A stretch of DNA of 25,286 bases from Erythrobacter sp. (lineage in GTDB: Bacteria; Pseudomonadota; Alphaproteobacteria; Sphingomonadales; Sphingomonadaceae), in NCBI GenBank assembly GCA_002695185.1, contig NZOF01000149.1, forward strand, positions 39,377 to 64,662, written 5' to 3'. Below the pieces are notes generated by a model, which was not told the DNA's origin, did not search any database, and worked only from the letters and a program-made list of their open reading frames with translations. This document shows positions 1 through 8,772 of the stretch, in pieces. How positions within the stretch are numbered: position 1 is the stretch's first letter; every line of letters begins with the position of its first letter. The position numbers and the translations under genes were made by a program.

Positions 1-1386
1 GCAGGCCTCGATATCGACGCCTTCGCGCCGCGCCTGTCCTTCTTCTGGGGCATCGGCATGAACTTCTTTATGGAGATCGCCAAGATGCGTGCCGCGCGGG
101 CCTTGTGGCACGATGTGATGACCGATCTCGGCGCGCAGAACCCCAAGTCGAAGATGCTGCGCACGCATTGCCAGACCAGCGGTGTCAGCTTGCAGGAGCA
201 GGATCCTTATAACAACGTCATCCGGACCACGATCGAAGCGATGGCGGCGGTCCTGGGCGGAACGCAGTCGCTTCACACCAATGCGCTGGACGAAGCGATC
301 GCTCTGCCGACCGATTTCAGCGCCCGTATCGCGCGCAACACGCAGTTGGTGATCCAGGAAGAAACGGGCATCACCAATGTCGCCGATCCGCTGGGCGGCA
401 GCTATTACATCGAAAGCCTCACCGCCGCGCTGGTCGAGAAGGCCAAGGTCATGCTTGGCGAGGTCGAGGCGGCCGGCGGCATGACCGAATATGTTGCCAG
501 TGGTGAACCCAAGGCGCAGATCGAACGCGCGGCAGCGGTCAAGCAGGCCAGCGTCGATCGCGGCGAAACCGTGATCGTGGGCGTGAACAAATATCGCCGC
601 GACAAGGAAGACGAAATCGACACGCTCGATATCGATAACCACAAGGTCCGCCAGAGCCAGATCGCGCGGCTCGAGGAAGTGCGCGCCAAGCGTGACGAAT
701 TCGCCTGCCGCGCCGCGCTCGATACGCTCGCACGCGGCGCCGCGCAGCGCGAAGGCAATTTGCTTGCGCTTGCGGTCGAAGCTGCCCGTCACGACGCGAC
801 CTTGGGTGAAATCAGCCAAGCCATGGAAGATGCCTATGGTCGCTACGACACCGTACCGTCCCCGGTACGCGGGGTGTATACCGAAGCCTACTCAGACGAT
901 GATCGCTACGCGCAGGTTCTCGAAGGTGTGAAAGCGGTCGAACGGCGCCTTGGTCGTGCGCCGAAGCTGATGGTCGCCAAAATGGGCCAGGACGGCCATG
1001 ACCGCGGTGCCAACGTCATTGCCAGCGCCTTTTCCGACATGGGTTTTGAAGTCGTGTCCGGTCCATTGTTCCAGACCCCGGCGGAGGCCCGCGATATGGC
1101 GCTCGAGAACGATGTCGACGCCATCGGCGCGAGCAGCCTCGCGGCTGGCCACAAGACCCTGATTCCTGAGCTGATCGGCTTGCTCAAGGATGCGGGCCGC
1201 AGCGATATCAAGGTCATCGCTGGCGGCGTGATCCCGCAAAAGGATTACGACTTCCTGCGCGATGCCGGGGTGCAGGGCATCTACGGCCCGGGCAGCAATG
1301 TGATCGAATGCGCGGCGGATGTGCTGCGCCTGCTCGGCCACAACATGCCGCCCGCGGGTGAGGATCTGGACGAGGCGGCGGAGTAA
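1..1386 (+). CDS. scpA: Methylmalonyl-CoA mutase, C-terminal part (5' end outside window)
   Basis: The open frame enters from the left edge and ends at TAA 1384-1386, giving 461 residues of a protein that is usually about 710. It is the B12-dependent mutase that interconverts (R)-methylmalonyl-CoA and succinyl-CoA, the last step of propionyl-CoA catabolism in the cytoplasm. The first part is the end of the substrate-binding TIM barrel (PLGGSYYIE near residues 132-140, followed by the linker). The C-terminal third is the cobalamin-binding domain, with the base-off motif DGHDRG at 991-1008 (the His supplies the lower Co ligand), then AGGVIP and GPGSNVIE, both typical of this fold. There is no truncation at the 3' end. 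The downstream pccA supplies its precursor. Family identity is very secure; only the start is unseen. Confidence 0.96.
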   Translation, partial: AGLDIDAFAPRLSFFWGIGMNFFMEIAKMRAARALWHDVMTDLGAQNPKSKMLRTHCQTSGVSLQEQDPYNNVIRTTIEAMAAVLGGTQSLHTNALDEAIALPTDFSARIARNTQLVIQEETGITNVADPLGGSYYIESLTAALVEKAKVMLGEVEAAGGMTEYVASGEPKAQIERAAAVKQASVDRGETVIVGVNKYRRDKEDEIDTLDIDNHKVRQSQIARLEEVRAKRDEFACRAALDTLARGAAQREGNLLALAVEAARHDATLGEISQAMEDAYGRYDTVPSPVRGVYTEAYSDDDRYAQVLEGVKAVERRLGRAPKLMVAKMGQDGHDRGANVIASAFSDMGFEVVSGPLFQTPAEARDMALENDVDAIGASSLAAGHKTLIPELIGLLKDAGRSDIKVIAGGVIPQKDYDFLRDAGVQGIYGPGSNVIECAADVLRLLGHNMPPAGEDLDEAAE

Positions 1387-1402
1387 AATGCTGTACGCGA
1401 CC

Positions 1403-1504
1403 CGTCATTGCGAGCGCAGCGAAGCAATCCAGCTTCTGCCGTTTGCGCAAGAATCAGCATCTGACGGTGGATTGCCGCGTCGCCTGCGGCTCCTCGCAAT
1501 GACG
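1403..1504. repeat. Palindromic intergenic repeat (REP/MITE-like)
   Basis: The ends are a perfect 12-base inverted repeat, CGTCATTGCGAG at 1403-1414 and CTCGCAATGACG at 1493-1504. An inner pair, GCAATCCA at 1424-1431 and TGGATTGC at 1468-1475, lies within it. The whole 102-base unit could fold into a long interrupted hairpin. Sequences of this form (CATTGCGAGCG...GAAGCAATCC...) are, from memory, common dispersed intergenic repeats in several alphaproteobacterial genomes. It separates the mutase gene from an AT-rich lipoprotein gene. There is only one copy in this window, so dispersal is inferred, not seen. Confidence 0.75.
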
Positions 1505-1518
1505 AGCGAGGCGGCGAA

Positions 1519-1800
1519 GTGAACAAGTTCGCCATCTGCATTTCGCTAAGTTTGCTTACGGGATGTGGAGAGCCGGACGTGTGGAATGGTTGGGTTTACC
1601 CTGATGGGGCAAATCTTTTAATTGATATCCCTATTGGGGAATTCGAAAGCCTGGCGCTCTGCCGAGACGCGGCCGTGTCCAGACTGAAGATAGAGCGAGT
1701 CTACAGGAATGGGCGGCCTATAAAGGGCGATTACGAATGCGGCCTAAATTGTAAGCCATCAAGTCATGGCACCAACATTTGCGAAGAAACGAAGCGATGA
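1519..1800 (+). CDS. Small predicted lipoprotein, function unknown
   Basis: This is a 93-residue protein starting at GTG 1519, with a purine-rich GAGGCGGCGAA stretch just upstream as a plausible ribosome site. The N-terminus is a short lipoprotein signal with lipobox LTGC and lipidated Cys16. The mature part has four more cysteines (48, 74, 78, 88), the last three in a CGLNC...C arrangement that could form disulfides or bind metal. I do not recognise a named family. Its base composition is clearly more AT-rich than its neighbours, and it follows a palindromic repeat, which together suggest a later insertion into the mutase-bioB interval. Its stop overlaps the bioB start (ATGA at 1797-1800), so bioB may be translationally coupled to it. 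Expression is unproven. Confidence 0.62.
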   Translation: MNKFAICISLSLLTGCGEPDVWNGWVYPDGANLLIDIPIGEFESLALCRDAAVSRLKIERVYRNGRPIKGDYECGLNCKPSSHGTNICEETKR

Positions 1801-2825
1801 ATAATAGCACCCAAATCCGCACCGACTGGACCCGCGACGAAATCGCGGGCCTTTTCGACCTCCCCTTCACCGAGTTGCTGTTCCGCGCGGCCACAGTCCA
1901 CCGCGAGAACCATCCGCCCGAACAGATCCAGCTGTGCACACTGCTGTCGATCAAGACCGGTGGCTGTCCGGAGGATTGCGGATATTGCTCGCAGTCGGTA
2001 AAGGCCGACAGCGGCGTCGAGGCGACCAAACTGATGGAGGTGCAGTCTGTCCTCCAGCGCGCGGCGCAGGCCAAAGACCAAGGTAGCCAGCGCTTCTGTA
2101 TGGGCGCGGCGTGGCGTAACCCGAAAGACCGTGACATGCCCGCGATCGTCGAGATCGTGAAAGGCGTGCGCGCCATGGGCCTCGAAACCTGCATGACGCT
2201 GGGCATGCTGACGCCGAAACAGGCGGATATGCTCAAGGAAGCCGGGCTCGACTATTACAATCACAATGTCGACACCGGGCCGGAATATTACGAGCGCGTG
2301 ATCTCCAGCCGCAAGTATGAAGACAGGCTCGACACGCTGAAAAACGTGCGCGACGCAGGCATCAACGTGTGCAGCGGCGGGATCGTAGGCATGGGCGAGA
2401 CACGCGAAGACCGCGTCGGCTTCGTCCACACGCTCGCCACGCTGGAGCGGCATCCGGAGAGCGTGCCCGTCAATGCGCTGGTCCCGGTCAAGGGCACGGT
2501 GCTGGGTGACATGCTGGCGGATACCCCGCTGGCGAAGATCGACGACATTGAATTCGTCCGGACCGTTGCCGTGGCGCGTATCTGCATGCCGATGAGCATG
2601 GTCCGCCTGTCCGCCGGGCGCGAAAGCATGTCCGAGGCGACACAGGCACTGTGTTTCCTCGCAGGCGCGAACTCGATCTTCACCGGCGACAAATTGCTGA
2701 CGGCGCCGAACGCGGGCGATGACAGCGACGGCGCGCTGTTCGCCAAGCTCGGCCTGACAGCGATGCAGGGCGAAGAACCGATGCGCGCATGTCGCGTGGA
2801 ACAGAGCATGGAACCTGCCGAGTGA
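1797..2825 (+). CDS. bioB: Biotin synthase BioB
   Basis: This 342-residue radical SAM enzyme inserts sulfur into dethiobiotin to make biotin in the cytoplasm. The radical SAM cluster motif CxxxCxxC is at Cys57, Cys61 and Cys64. Further cysteines in [19 protein letters not shown] and [13 protein letters not shown], and the Arg in LSAGRESM, match the [2Fe-2S] site of the family. Length is normal. ATG 1797 gives the usual N-terminus and a 4-base overlap with the preceding small gene; a TTG at 1779 would add six unlikely residues. It sits between the mutase and pccA, so biotin production is genetically placed beside a biotin-dependent carboxylase. No other bio genes are in the window. Confidence 0.97.
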   Translation: MNNSTQIRTDWTRDEIAGLFDLPFTELLFRAATVHRENHPPEQIQLCTLLSIKTGGCPEDCGYCSQSVKADSGVEATKLMEVQSVLQRAAQAKDQGSQRFCMGAAWRNPKDRDMPAIVEIVKGVRAMGLETCMTLGMLTPKQADMLKEAGLDYYNHNVDTGPEYYERVISSRKYEDRLDTLKNVRDAGINVCSGGIVGMGETREDRVGFVHTLATLERHPESVPVNALVPVKGTVLGDMLADTPLAKIDDIEFVRTVAVARICMPMSMVRLSAGRESMSEATQALCFLAGANSIFTGDKLLTAPNAGDDSDGALFAKLGLTAMQGEEPMRACRVEQSMEPAE

Positions 2826-3667
2826 TAGGCGCGCTCGCCGCACTTCTGCTCGCGTCTGGACAGCCTGTGCCGGAGCCCGTGCCGATCGTGGCGGGCGAAA
2901 GCTATACTTACCACGTGCTCGGGCAGGAGCGCGCGGTCAATGTGATCCGGCCGCCGGACTATGACGAAGATTCGGACAAGAGCTGGCCCATCATTGTCCA
3001 GCTCGATGGTGGCACGGATCAGGACCTTTTCCTCGGCAATGGGCTGGAAAAGTGGAATCGCCTGTGGGGCCGCAGCCAGCCAGCCATTCTGGTCGGCATC
3101 CAGACAGTCGATCGCCAGCGCGAGCTGTTGCCGCCGACGTCCATCGAGGGCGAGCGCGCCGAGTACCCCACTGCTGGCGAGAGCGAAGCGTTTCGCACAT
3201 GGCTCGCCGACACGGTGCTGCCGCTCGTGCGGGAGCGCTATCGCAATAATGGTAGCGTCATCCTCGTCGGTGAAAGCGCGGCGGGGCATTTCGTGATCGA
3301 AAGCTGGCTGGAGGCACCAGAGATGTTCCAGGGCTATGCTGCGATTTCGCCCAGCCTCCAGTGGGACGGCCAGTCGCTTGCCCTGACGGCGAGCGGCCCT
3401 GTGTCAGATCGCCCACCAATATATCTCTCGCTGGCCGACGAGGGCGGTGAGACCGAGCAGGGGATGTTCGCGTTGCTCGGCAAGGTCGGGGAGGCGCAGC
3501 CTTACTGCTTCTCGGACCGGCGCGCGGACCTTCATCATCCCACCAGCCTGCACGGCCTGATGCCGGAAGCGCTGCAATATCTGCTGCCCACGGAGGCGGA
3601 CTGGCTGGAAGAATACGGGCTGGCCCTCCGCTGCGAGAGAGGCGGTCCGCAGCCTTCTGCGCAGTGA
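2822..3667 (+). CDS. Exported alpha/beta-hydrolase, esterase D/IroE-like
   Basis: The product is 281 residues from GTG 2822, which overlaps the bioB stop as GTGA. An ATG at 2789 would add 11 residues carrying two arginines, so the start is not settled. A hydrophobic N-terminus ([10 protein letters not shown]) suggests export. The body resembles the PF00756 esterase family: a strand PIIVQLDGG, the nucleophile elbow GESAAG with Ser152 (Ala where the second Gly of GxSxG is usual), an acidic candidate in SLADEGG, and a His239 in HHPTSLHG whose spacing to ALQYL matches the family's catalytic His. The substrate cannot be told; family members cleave esters including siderophore or acyl-thioester substrates. 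It overlaps the next gene by 4 bases, so the two are likely co-translated. Confidence 0.8.
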   Translation: MIGALAALLLASGQPVPEPVPIVAGESYTYHVLGQERAVNVIRPPDYDEDSDKSWPIIVQLDGGTDQDLFLGNGLEKWNRLWGRSQPAILVGIQTVDRQRELLPPTSIEGERAEYPTAGESEAFRTWLADTVLPLVRERYRNNGSVILVGESAAGHFVIESWLEAPEMFQGYAAISPSLQWDGQSLALTASGPVSDRPPIYLSLADEGGETEQGMFALLGKVGEAQPYCFSDRRADLHHPTSLHGLMPEALQYLLPTEADWLEEYGLALRCERGGPQPSAQ

Positions 3668-4464
3668 CTCTCGGCTTTTCGGTCGACGAATTGCTGCCCC
3701 GCGCCCGCGGTGGGGGCGTGCTGAAGATGGGGCTCGCCAGGCTGACAGAGAGCGAGTGGCTGCAGCCGGATCCCGATCTTGCCTCCCGCGCGCAAGGCTT
3801 CTCGGTGTTCCCGGACGGCATCCAGTTAACTCCCGCCAGCCAGGCACCCGGCGCGGAATTGGCTGCGATGCTTGGCGTAACCGGCGGCTTGCCCGAAGCA
3901 GCCGCGTCTCATCACGAAGACATGTGCCTGCTGATCCGCCTTCCGGACGAAAAGCAGTATCGCCTCATCGGCGCGGCGGTCGCGTGGCCCTCCGACTGGA
4001 CGCCTGCCGATAAGGTGGGTCTTCCGCTGCGCGCCGTGCATGAATCCATCGACGGATATGCAGACCAGCTGGCGAGGGGGGTGGATCATTTCATGGCCAG
4101 CCTCAAACCCGGCCTGATATTCGGACGCGCAAACTGGTTCATCGCACCAACCGATGCGAAGCACTGGGTCGCCGAGACGCCGGAGCAGGCTTTTGCCCAT
4201 GTAACTGCCGACAATTCGGGTGAAACCCTGTTCGTCCGGTCGGAGCGCCAGACCTTGCGCCGCCTTCCAGACACCGGGGCCATCGTCTTCACCATCGGCA
4301 TTTACATCGCGCCTCTGGGCGAATTGTCTTGGGAAAACCAGCAGCGCCTGGCCACCACCATGACCGCCCTGATCGATGGCGAGGGGGACCGGCGCGGCGC
4401 AGGGGCTTACGCGCCCGCCTTAATCGGCTATGCGGACCGGCAGAGAGAGATTACCGAAGGCTGA
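3664..4464 (+). CDS. DUF3445 protein, heme-dependent oxidative N-demethylase alpha-like
   Basis: This 266-residue protein starts at GTG 3664, overlapping the esterase stop as GTGA. The residues EDMCLLIRL, AVAWPSDWTPADKVGLPLRAVH (a pattern I associate with DUF3445/PF11927), VDHFM and later RSERQTLRRLPDTGAIVFTI are hallmarks of the family. Characterised members bind heme in a PAS-like fold and form part of an oxidative N-demethylase with flavin/iron-sulfur partners. No such partner subunits are visible here, so its reaction in this organism is unknown. Overlap with the esterase and one base of spacing to pccA place it in the propionate cluster. Family assignment is good; function is inference only. 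Confidence 0.82.
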   Translation: MTLGFSVDELLPRARGGGVLKMGLARLTESEWLQPDPDLASRAQGFSVFPDGIQLTPASQAPGAELAAMLGVTGGLPEAAASHHEDMCLLIRLPDEKQYRLIGAAVAWPSDWTPADKVGLPLRAVHESIDGYADQLARGVDHFMASLKPGLIFGRANWFIAPTDAKHWVAETPEQAFAHVTADNSGETLFVRSERQTLRRLPDTGAIVFTIGIYIAPLGELSWENQQRLATTMTALIDGEGDRRGAGAYAPALIGYADRQREITEG

Positions 4465-4465
4465 T

Positions 4466-6532
4466 ATGTTCAAAAAAATCCTTATCGCCAACCGCGGCGA
4501 AATTGCCTGCCGCGTCATCAAGACCGCCCGCCGCATGGGTATCCAGACGGTCGCCGTCTATTCCGATGCCGATGCCCGCGCACCTTTCGTAAAAATGGCT
4601 GACGAGGCGGTCCACATCGGGCCGGCGCAGGCTTCGGAAAGTTACCTGATCGCCGAAAAGATCATCGAGGCCTGCAAACAGACAGGGGCCGAGGCGGTCC
4701 ATCCCGGCTACGGGTTCCTGTCCGAACGCGCGAGCTTCGTCGAAGCGCTGTCGAAGGAAAACATCGCCTTCATCGGCCCGCCGGCGGATGCCATCGCGGC
4801 GATGGGCGACAAGATCGAATCCAAGAAGATCGCGCGCGAAGCAGGCGTCAATGTCGTGCCAGGCTTCGTCGGCGAGATACGCGATACCGATCATGCGGTC
4901 GAGATTTCAAACGACATCGGTTATCCGGTGATGATGAAGGCCAGCGCCGGCGGCGGCGGCAAGGGTATGCGCCTCGCCTATAGCGAGAAGGACGTGCGCG
5001 AAGGTTTCGAGGCGACCAAACGCGAAGGCCTCAATTCCTTTGGTGACGATCGCGTTTTCATCGAGAAATTCATCGAGGATCCGCGCCACATCGAGATCCA
5101 GATCCTCGGCGACAAGCATGGCAATGTGATCTATCTGAACGAGCGCGAGTGCTCGATCCAGCGCCGCCACCAGAAAGTGGTCGAAGAAGCGCCTTCGCCC
5201 TTCGTCACGCCGAAAATGCGCAAGGCCATGGGCGATCAATGCGTATCGCTGTCTAAAGCAGTCGGTTACTACAGCGCAGGAACGGTCGAACTGATCGTGA
5301 GCGGCGCGGACACGACCGGCGAAAGCTTCTACTTCCTTGAAATGAACACGCGTTTGCAAGTCGAACATCCCGTGACCGAGGCGATCACCGGGGTCGATCT
5401 GGTCGAACAGATGATCCGGGTCGCGGCGGGCGAGAAGCTGGCCATGACGCAGGACGATGTGAAAATCGACGGCTGGGCGATCGAGAACCGCGTCTATGCC
5501 GAAGACCCCTATCGCGGGTTTTTGCCGTCAACGGGCAGGCTGGTGCGCTATGAACCCCCGGTCGAGCCATGGGCTGACGATGGCGAGGAAAACGGCCGTC
5601 GCGGTGTCGATGGCGTACGCGTGGATGACGGTGTTTTCGAAGGCGGCGAAGTCTCGATGTTCTACGACCCGATGATCGCCAAGCTGGTGACATGGGGCGA
5701 GACGCGCGATGAAGCTGCCGATCTGCAGGTCGCCGCGCTCGACGCTTTCCGTATCGATGGCCTTGGTCACAATGTCGATTTCCTGAGCGCGATCATGCAG
5801 CATCCACGCTTCCGTGCGGGCGATCTGACGACCGGTTTCATCGCCGAAGAATATCCCGAAGGTTTCCAGGGTGCCCCGGCAGACGATCGCTTGCGCAATG
5901 TCCTCGCTGCAGTCGGCGGCGTGGTTGCGACGGCCAATGCCGATCGCGCGCGCCGCATTGCAGGCCAGCTGTCCGACGATCTCTATGCTCCGGGGGACTG
6001 GACCATTCGCATAGGCGAGCGTGAGGAAGGTTCGACGAGCCATGACGTGCGGCTGGAAGAGAATGCGCTGACGGTCGATGGCGAACAGGTCACGATCGAA
6101 ATGCAGTACACGCCCGGCGAAAGCATGGTCGACGTCGCATTATATGACAATACTGGCGACGAAGATGCGGATCCGCTGGACACCTATACGATCCAGCTTA
6201 AAGCGACGCGAACTGGGTATCGCATGACCACGCGCGGCGCCACGCATACATTGCGCATCCTGCAGACCCGCATTGCGGATCTGGCCTCGCATATGATCGA
6301 AAAGCAGCCGCCCGATCTTTCCAAAATGCTGATTTGCCCCATGCCGGGTCTGCTGGTGAAACTGCATGTCGCGGAAGGCGACGAAGTGCAGCCCGGTCAG
6401 CCGCTCGCCACAGTCGAGGCTATGAAGATGGAAAACATCCTCCGCGCCGAGAAGGAAGCCACGGTTGGCAAGATCAACGCCGAGGAAGGCGACTCGCTCG
6501 CCGTCGACGAGGTTATCCTCGAACTCGACTGA
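4466..6532 (+). CDS. pccA: Propionyl-CoA carboxylase alpha subunit (biotin carboxylase + BCCP)
   Basis: The 688-residue protein has three parts. The N-terminal biotin carboxylase (about residues 1-450) begins FKKILIANRGEIA and carries the ATP-grasp glycine loop SAGGGGKGMR near 160-169. A middle linker/BT domain ties the alpha and beta subunits. The C-terminal biotin carrier domain has EAMKMEN with biotinylated Lys654 (codon 6425-6427). It carboxylates biotin with ATP and bicarbonate for transfer to propionyl-CoA by PccB, which is not in the window. ATG 4466 is chosen because GAAGG lies 5 bases upstream and the N-terminus then matches the family; it is one base after the preceding stop. Length and the BT region favour PccA over acetyl-CoA (AccC) or methylcrotonyl-CoA carboxylase, though substrate specificity is inferred from the neighbouring mutase. 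Confidence 0.94.
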   Translation: MFKKILIANRGEIACRVIKTARRMGIQTVAVYSDADARAPFVKMADEAVHIGPAQASESYLIAEKIIEACKQTGAEAVHPGYGFLSERASFVEALSKENIAFIGPPADAIAAMGDKIESKKIAREAGVNVVPGFVGEIRDTDHAVEISNDIGYPVMMKASAGGGGKGMRLAYSEKDVREGFEATKREGLNSFGDDRVFIEKFIEDPRHIEIQILGDKHGNVIYLNERECSIQRRHQKVVEEAPSPFVTPKMRKAMGDQCVSLSKAVGYYSAGTVELIVSGADTTGESFYFLEMNTRLQVEHPVTEAITGVDLVEQMIRVAAGEKLAMTQDDVKIDGWAIENRVYAEDPYRGFLPSTGRLVRYEPPVEPWADDGEENGRRGVDGVRVDDGVFEGGEVSMFYDPMIAKLVTWGETRDEAADLQVAALDAFRIDGLGHNVDFLSAIMQHPRFRAGDLTTGFIAEEYPEGFQGAPADDRLRNVLAAVGGVVATANADRARRIAGQLSDDLYAPGDWTIRIGEREEGSTSHDVRLEENALTVDGEQVTIEMQYTPGESMVDVALYDNTGDEDADPLDTYTIQLKATRTGYRMTTRGATHTLRILQTRIADLASHMIEKQPPDLSKMLICPMPGLLVKLHVAEGDEVQPGQPLATVEAMKMENILRAEKEATVGKINAEEGDSLAVDEVILELD

Positions 6533-6556
6533 AGCGTGGATACGCCTGCGAGTATG

Positions 6557-7012
6557 TTAGAGGTCGAGATGATAGCATTGGTTGTGGGGGCCGTTCGCAT
6601 AATCCGCGAAGGCCTCCCCGGCTTCGAAGCCGCGCCTCGTGTAGAAAGCGATGGCTGGTGCGAAAGCCTCGCTCGTGCCGGTTTCCAGGCTTAACCGGGC
6701 AATACCTTCTTCGCGGGCGATCCTGACAAGCTCGGCTAATATCGCTCCGGCTACACCTGTTCCCAAGTATGCCGGGAGGGTCCGCATGGATTTGAGCTCT
6801 GCCTGTGTGGTGCCCAATCGTTTGAGTGCACCGATGCCCACCAGAACTTCGCTGTACCATGCGCCCACAAGCGTAATCTCCGGCCCGGATAGGCCCGACA
6901 AATCCAGGGCGAAGCTGGTACCCGGCGGAGAAATTGCCTCCATGTCCTGTTGATGAAACGCGATCAGGTCACGGACTTGGGGATCGTCGAGGGCGGCTTC
7001 GCTAACCTTCAT
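6557..7012 (-). CDS. GNAT-family N-acetyltransferase
   Basis: This is a 151-residue cytoplasmic protein with GNAT features. It has a central strand pair (ITLVGAWYSEVLVGIGALKRL), an acetyl-CoA pyrophosphate-binding segment (MRTLPAYLGTGVAGAIL, residues 76-92, with the usual Arg/Gln of the R/QxxGxG motif replaced), then ARLSLETG and AIAFYTRRGF typical of motif B. It transfers an acetyl group from acetyl-CoA to an unknown amine. It lies 22 bases downstream of aroB and is probably the last gene of the aroK-aroB unit. Its stop is only 24 bases from the convergent pccA stop, with no clear terminator between them. The substrate cannot be inferred. Confidence 0.85.
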   Translation of the reverse strand: MKVSEAALDDPQVRDLIAFHQQDMEAISPPGTSFALDLSGLSGPEITLVGAWYSEVLVGIGALKRLGTTQAELKSMRTLPAYLGTGVAGAILAELVRIAREEGIARLSLETGTSEAFAPAIAFYTRRGFEAGEAFADYANGPHNQCYHLDL

Positions 7013-7034
7013 GCTGGCTGTTCCCGACGGTTTG

Positions 7035-8144
7035 CTAGTGTGCCTGCAACTGCTCGTCGAGAAAGGCCGCTATGTCGGCCATGTCGACATCAACGGCAAG
7101 GTAAGCGTTGCCGATACCGCGCAGCAGGATGAAGGGCAGGGTGCCTGCGTCCATCTTCTTGTCATGCAGCATATGGTCCGCCAGCACCTTGCCGTCACAA
7201 TCGAGATCCAGCGCGGAAATTTCTGCGGGCAGGCCGGCCATGTCTACCGCCTGGCTCACCTGCTCGGCGTCGCTCAACGATAATTCTCCGCGCCGGGCGG
7301 AATAGCGCGCAGCCAGCACCATGCCTAATGCAACGGCCTCTCCGTGTAACAGTCTATCGGAAAAGCCGGTTTCTGCTTCAAACGAGTGGCCGAACGTATG
7401 CCCGAGATTCAGAAGCGCGCGCGCCCCGGTGGTCTCCCGCTCGTCCTCGGCAACGATTCGGGCCTTGGCGGCAACGCTGGTTCCCACGGCCTCTTCGAGC
7501 GGGGAGGGCTGCAGACCCACCACATCAGGCCCGTGTTGCGCCAGCCAGTCGAAAAAGGCTGCGTCACCCAGAACACCGTATTTGAGCACTTCGGCATAAC
7601 CGGCACGGAGCTCGCGTTCAGGCAGGGTGGAGAGGGTATCGAGGTCGGCCAGAACCAGCGATGGCTGGTGGAACGCGCCGACCAGATTTTTGCCAGCCGA
7701 CGTATTGATCGCGGTTTTCCCGCCGACCGAACTATCGACCTGGGCTAGTAGGGTTGTCGGCAATTGGATAAACCCGCAGCCGCGTTTGAGGATGGCGCAG
7801 GCGAAACCGGTCAGATCGCCCACAACGCCGCCGCCCAGCGCCAGCACATGGTCACCGCGTTCCACTCCCTGGGCAAGCAGCCAATCGGTCAGTCGCGCAA
7901 GGCTTTCCCAGCTTTTCGAACTTTCTCCCGGCGAAACTTCGAACCACAACGGCTCTTTTCCGGCCGCCTTGAGCGAGGCTTCGATGACTTGGCCCCAATG
8001 GGTCTTGGCATTGGCGTCGGCAACAATCGGAACTGCCTGCTTGCGGAGAAACGGGGCGGCCTCATCCGCGATATTTTTGAGAAGGCCGCGCGCTACACGG
8101 ACCTCGTAGCTTCGCCCAGCCAGCTCGACGGGGATTACTGCCAT
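7035..8144 (-). CDS. aroB: 3-dehydroquinate synthase
   Basis: The 369-residue enzyme converts DAHP to 3-dehydroquinate, the second shikimate-pathway step, using NAD and a divalent metal. The NAD loop GGGVVGD is at residues 104-110, and LPTTLLAQVDSSVGGKTAIN is intact. The metal ligands are Glu185 (AGYAEVLKYG), His249 (NLGHTFGHSFE) and His268 (LLHGEAV). ATG at 8144 gives the normal N-terminus MAVIPVELAGRSY. The frame stays open upstream but that part overlaps aroK and reads as noise. The start lies inside the aroK end (10-base overlap), so translation is coupled to aroK. Identification is secure. Confidence 0.97.
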   Translation of the reverse strand: MAVIPVELAGRSYEVRVARGLLKNIADEAAPFLRKQAVPIVADANAKTHWGQVIEASLKAAGKEPLWFEVSPGESSKSWESLARLTDWLLAQGVERGDHVLALGGGVVGDLTGFACAILKRGCGFIQLPTTLLAQVDSSVGGKTAINTSAGKNLVGAFHQPSLVLADLDTLSTLPERELRAGYAEVLKYGVLGDAAFFDWLAQHGPDVVGLQPSPLEEAVGTSVAAKARIVAEDERETTGARALLNLGHTFGHSFEAETGFSDRLLHGEAVALGMVLAARYSARRGELSLSDAEQVSQAVDMAGLPAEISALDLDCDGKVLADHMLHDKKMDAGTLPFILLRGIGNAYLAVDVDMADIAAFLDEQLQAH

Positions 8145-8695
8145 TCGCTCAATTCCTTCAGCAGTTTTTCGACAGTCGCCTCGTGCGGACCATCGTCGGT
8201 CACGATGTGGATCTGTGCCTGCGAATAGGCCGCGCTGCGTAGTTCTTTCAGATTGCGCAGGATGGCACGCGGATCGCCGGTCTTGAGCAGTGGACGCGTA
8301 TCCTTCCGTGCGGTACGTTCTACCAACGTATCGATGTCGCAATCCAGCCAGACGGCTATGCCTTTTTCCAGCACGAGAGCGCGGGTTTCATCGTCGACGA
8401 ACGCGCCGCCGCCGGTCGCAATTACCCCGTGGCCCTCTTCCATGAGGCGCGCGATCACGCGGCGCTCCCCATCGCGGAAGTAGGCTTCGCCATGCGCTTC
8501 GAAGATTTCCGATATGCTGCGGTTCGCGGCGCGCTCTATTTCCTCGTCCGCATCAATGAAATCAAGGTCGAGCGCGTTTGCAAGCCGCCTTCCGACAGTT
8601 GTCTTGCCGACGCCCATCAAGCCGACCAGCACGATCGGCCTGGCCATCCGAAGAGGGGTATCGTCGCCCTTGGGATAAGAGTGCGCGTTGTTCAT
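8135..8695 (-). CDS. aroK: Shikimate kinase
   Basis: The 186-residue enzyme phosphorylates shikimate with ATP. Walker A is GLMGVGKTT (residues 25-33). The shikimate-binding Asp of FIDADEEIE, Arg74 in YFRDGE and the GGGAF loop (95-99) are present, and the lid region carries ERTARKDTRPLL. I chose ATG 8695 (MNNAHSYP) because a short N-terminal extension is usual in related alphaproteobacteria. ATG 8647 (MARPIVLVG) is the alternative, but CCCCTC rather than a purine-rich site lies before it. It overlaps aroB by 10 bases. It is divergent from the 8773 gene, leaving about 77 bases for two promoters. Confidence 0.95.
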   Translation of the reverse strand: MNNAHSYPKGDDTPLRMARPIVLVGLMGVGKTTVGRRLANALDLDFIDADEEIERAANRSISEIFEAHGEAYFRDGERRVIARLMEEGHGVIATGGGAFVDDETRALVLEKGIAVWLDCDIDTLVERTARKDTRPLLKTGDPRAILRNLKELRSAAYSQAQIHIVTDDGPHEATVEKLLKELSEWQ

Positions 8696-8772
8696 TGCCG
8701 CTCGGCCTATAGATGCGCTAGGGCGCGGGCAAGGCACATGGATATTTGCACGAGGATACGAAAAACTTGGCC

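Noticed and set aside
2789..2821. ATG 2789 as the esterase start
   Set aside because: Kept only as an alternative: it overlaps bioB by 37 bases with a distant ribosome site, whereas GTG 2822 gives the 4-base overlap common in this window. The lack of a positive residue in the shorter signal leaves doubt.
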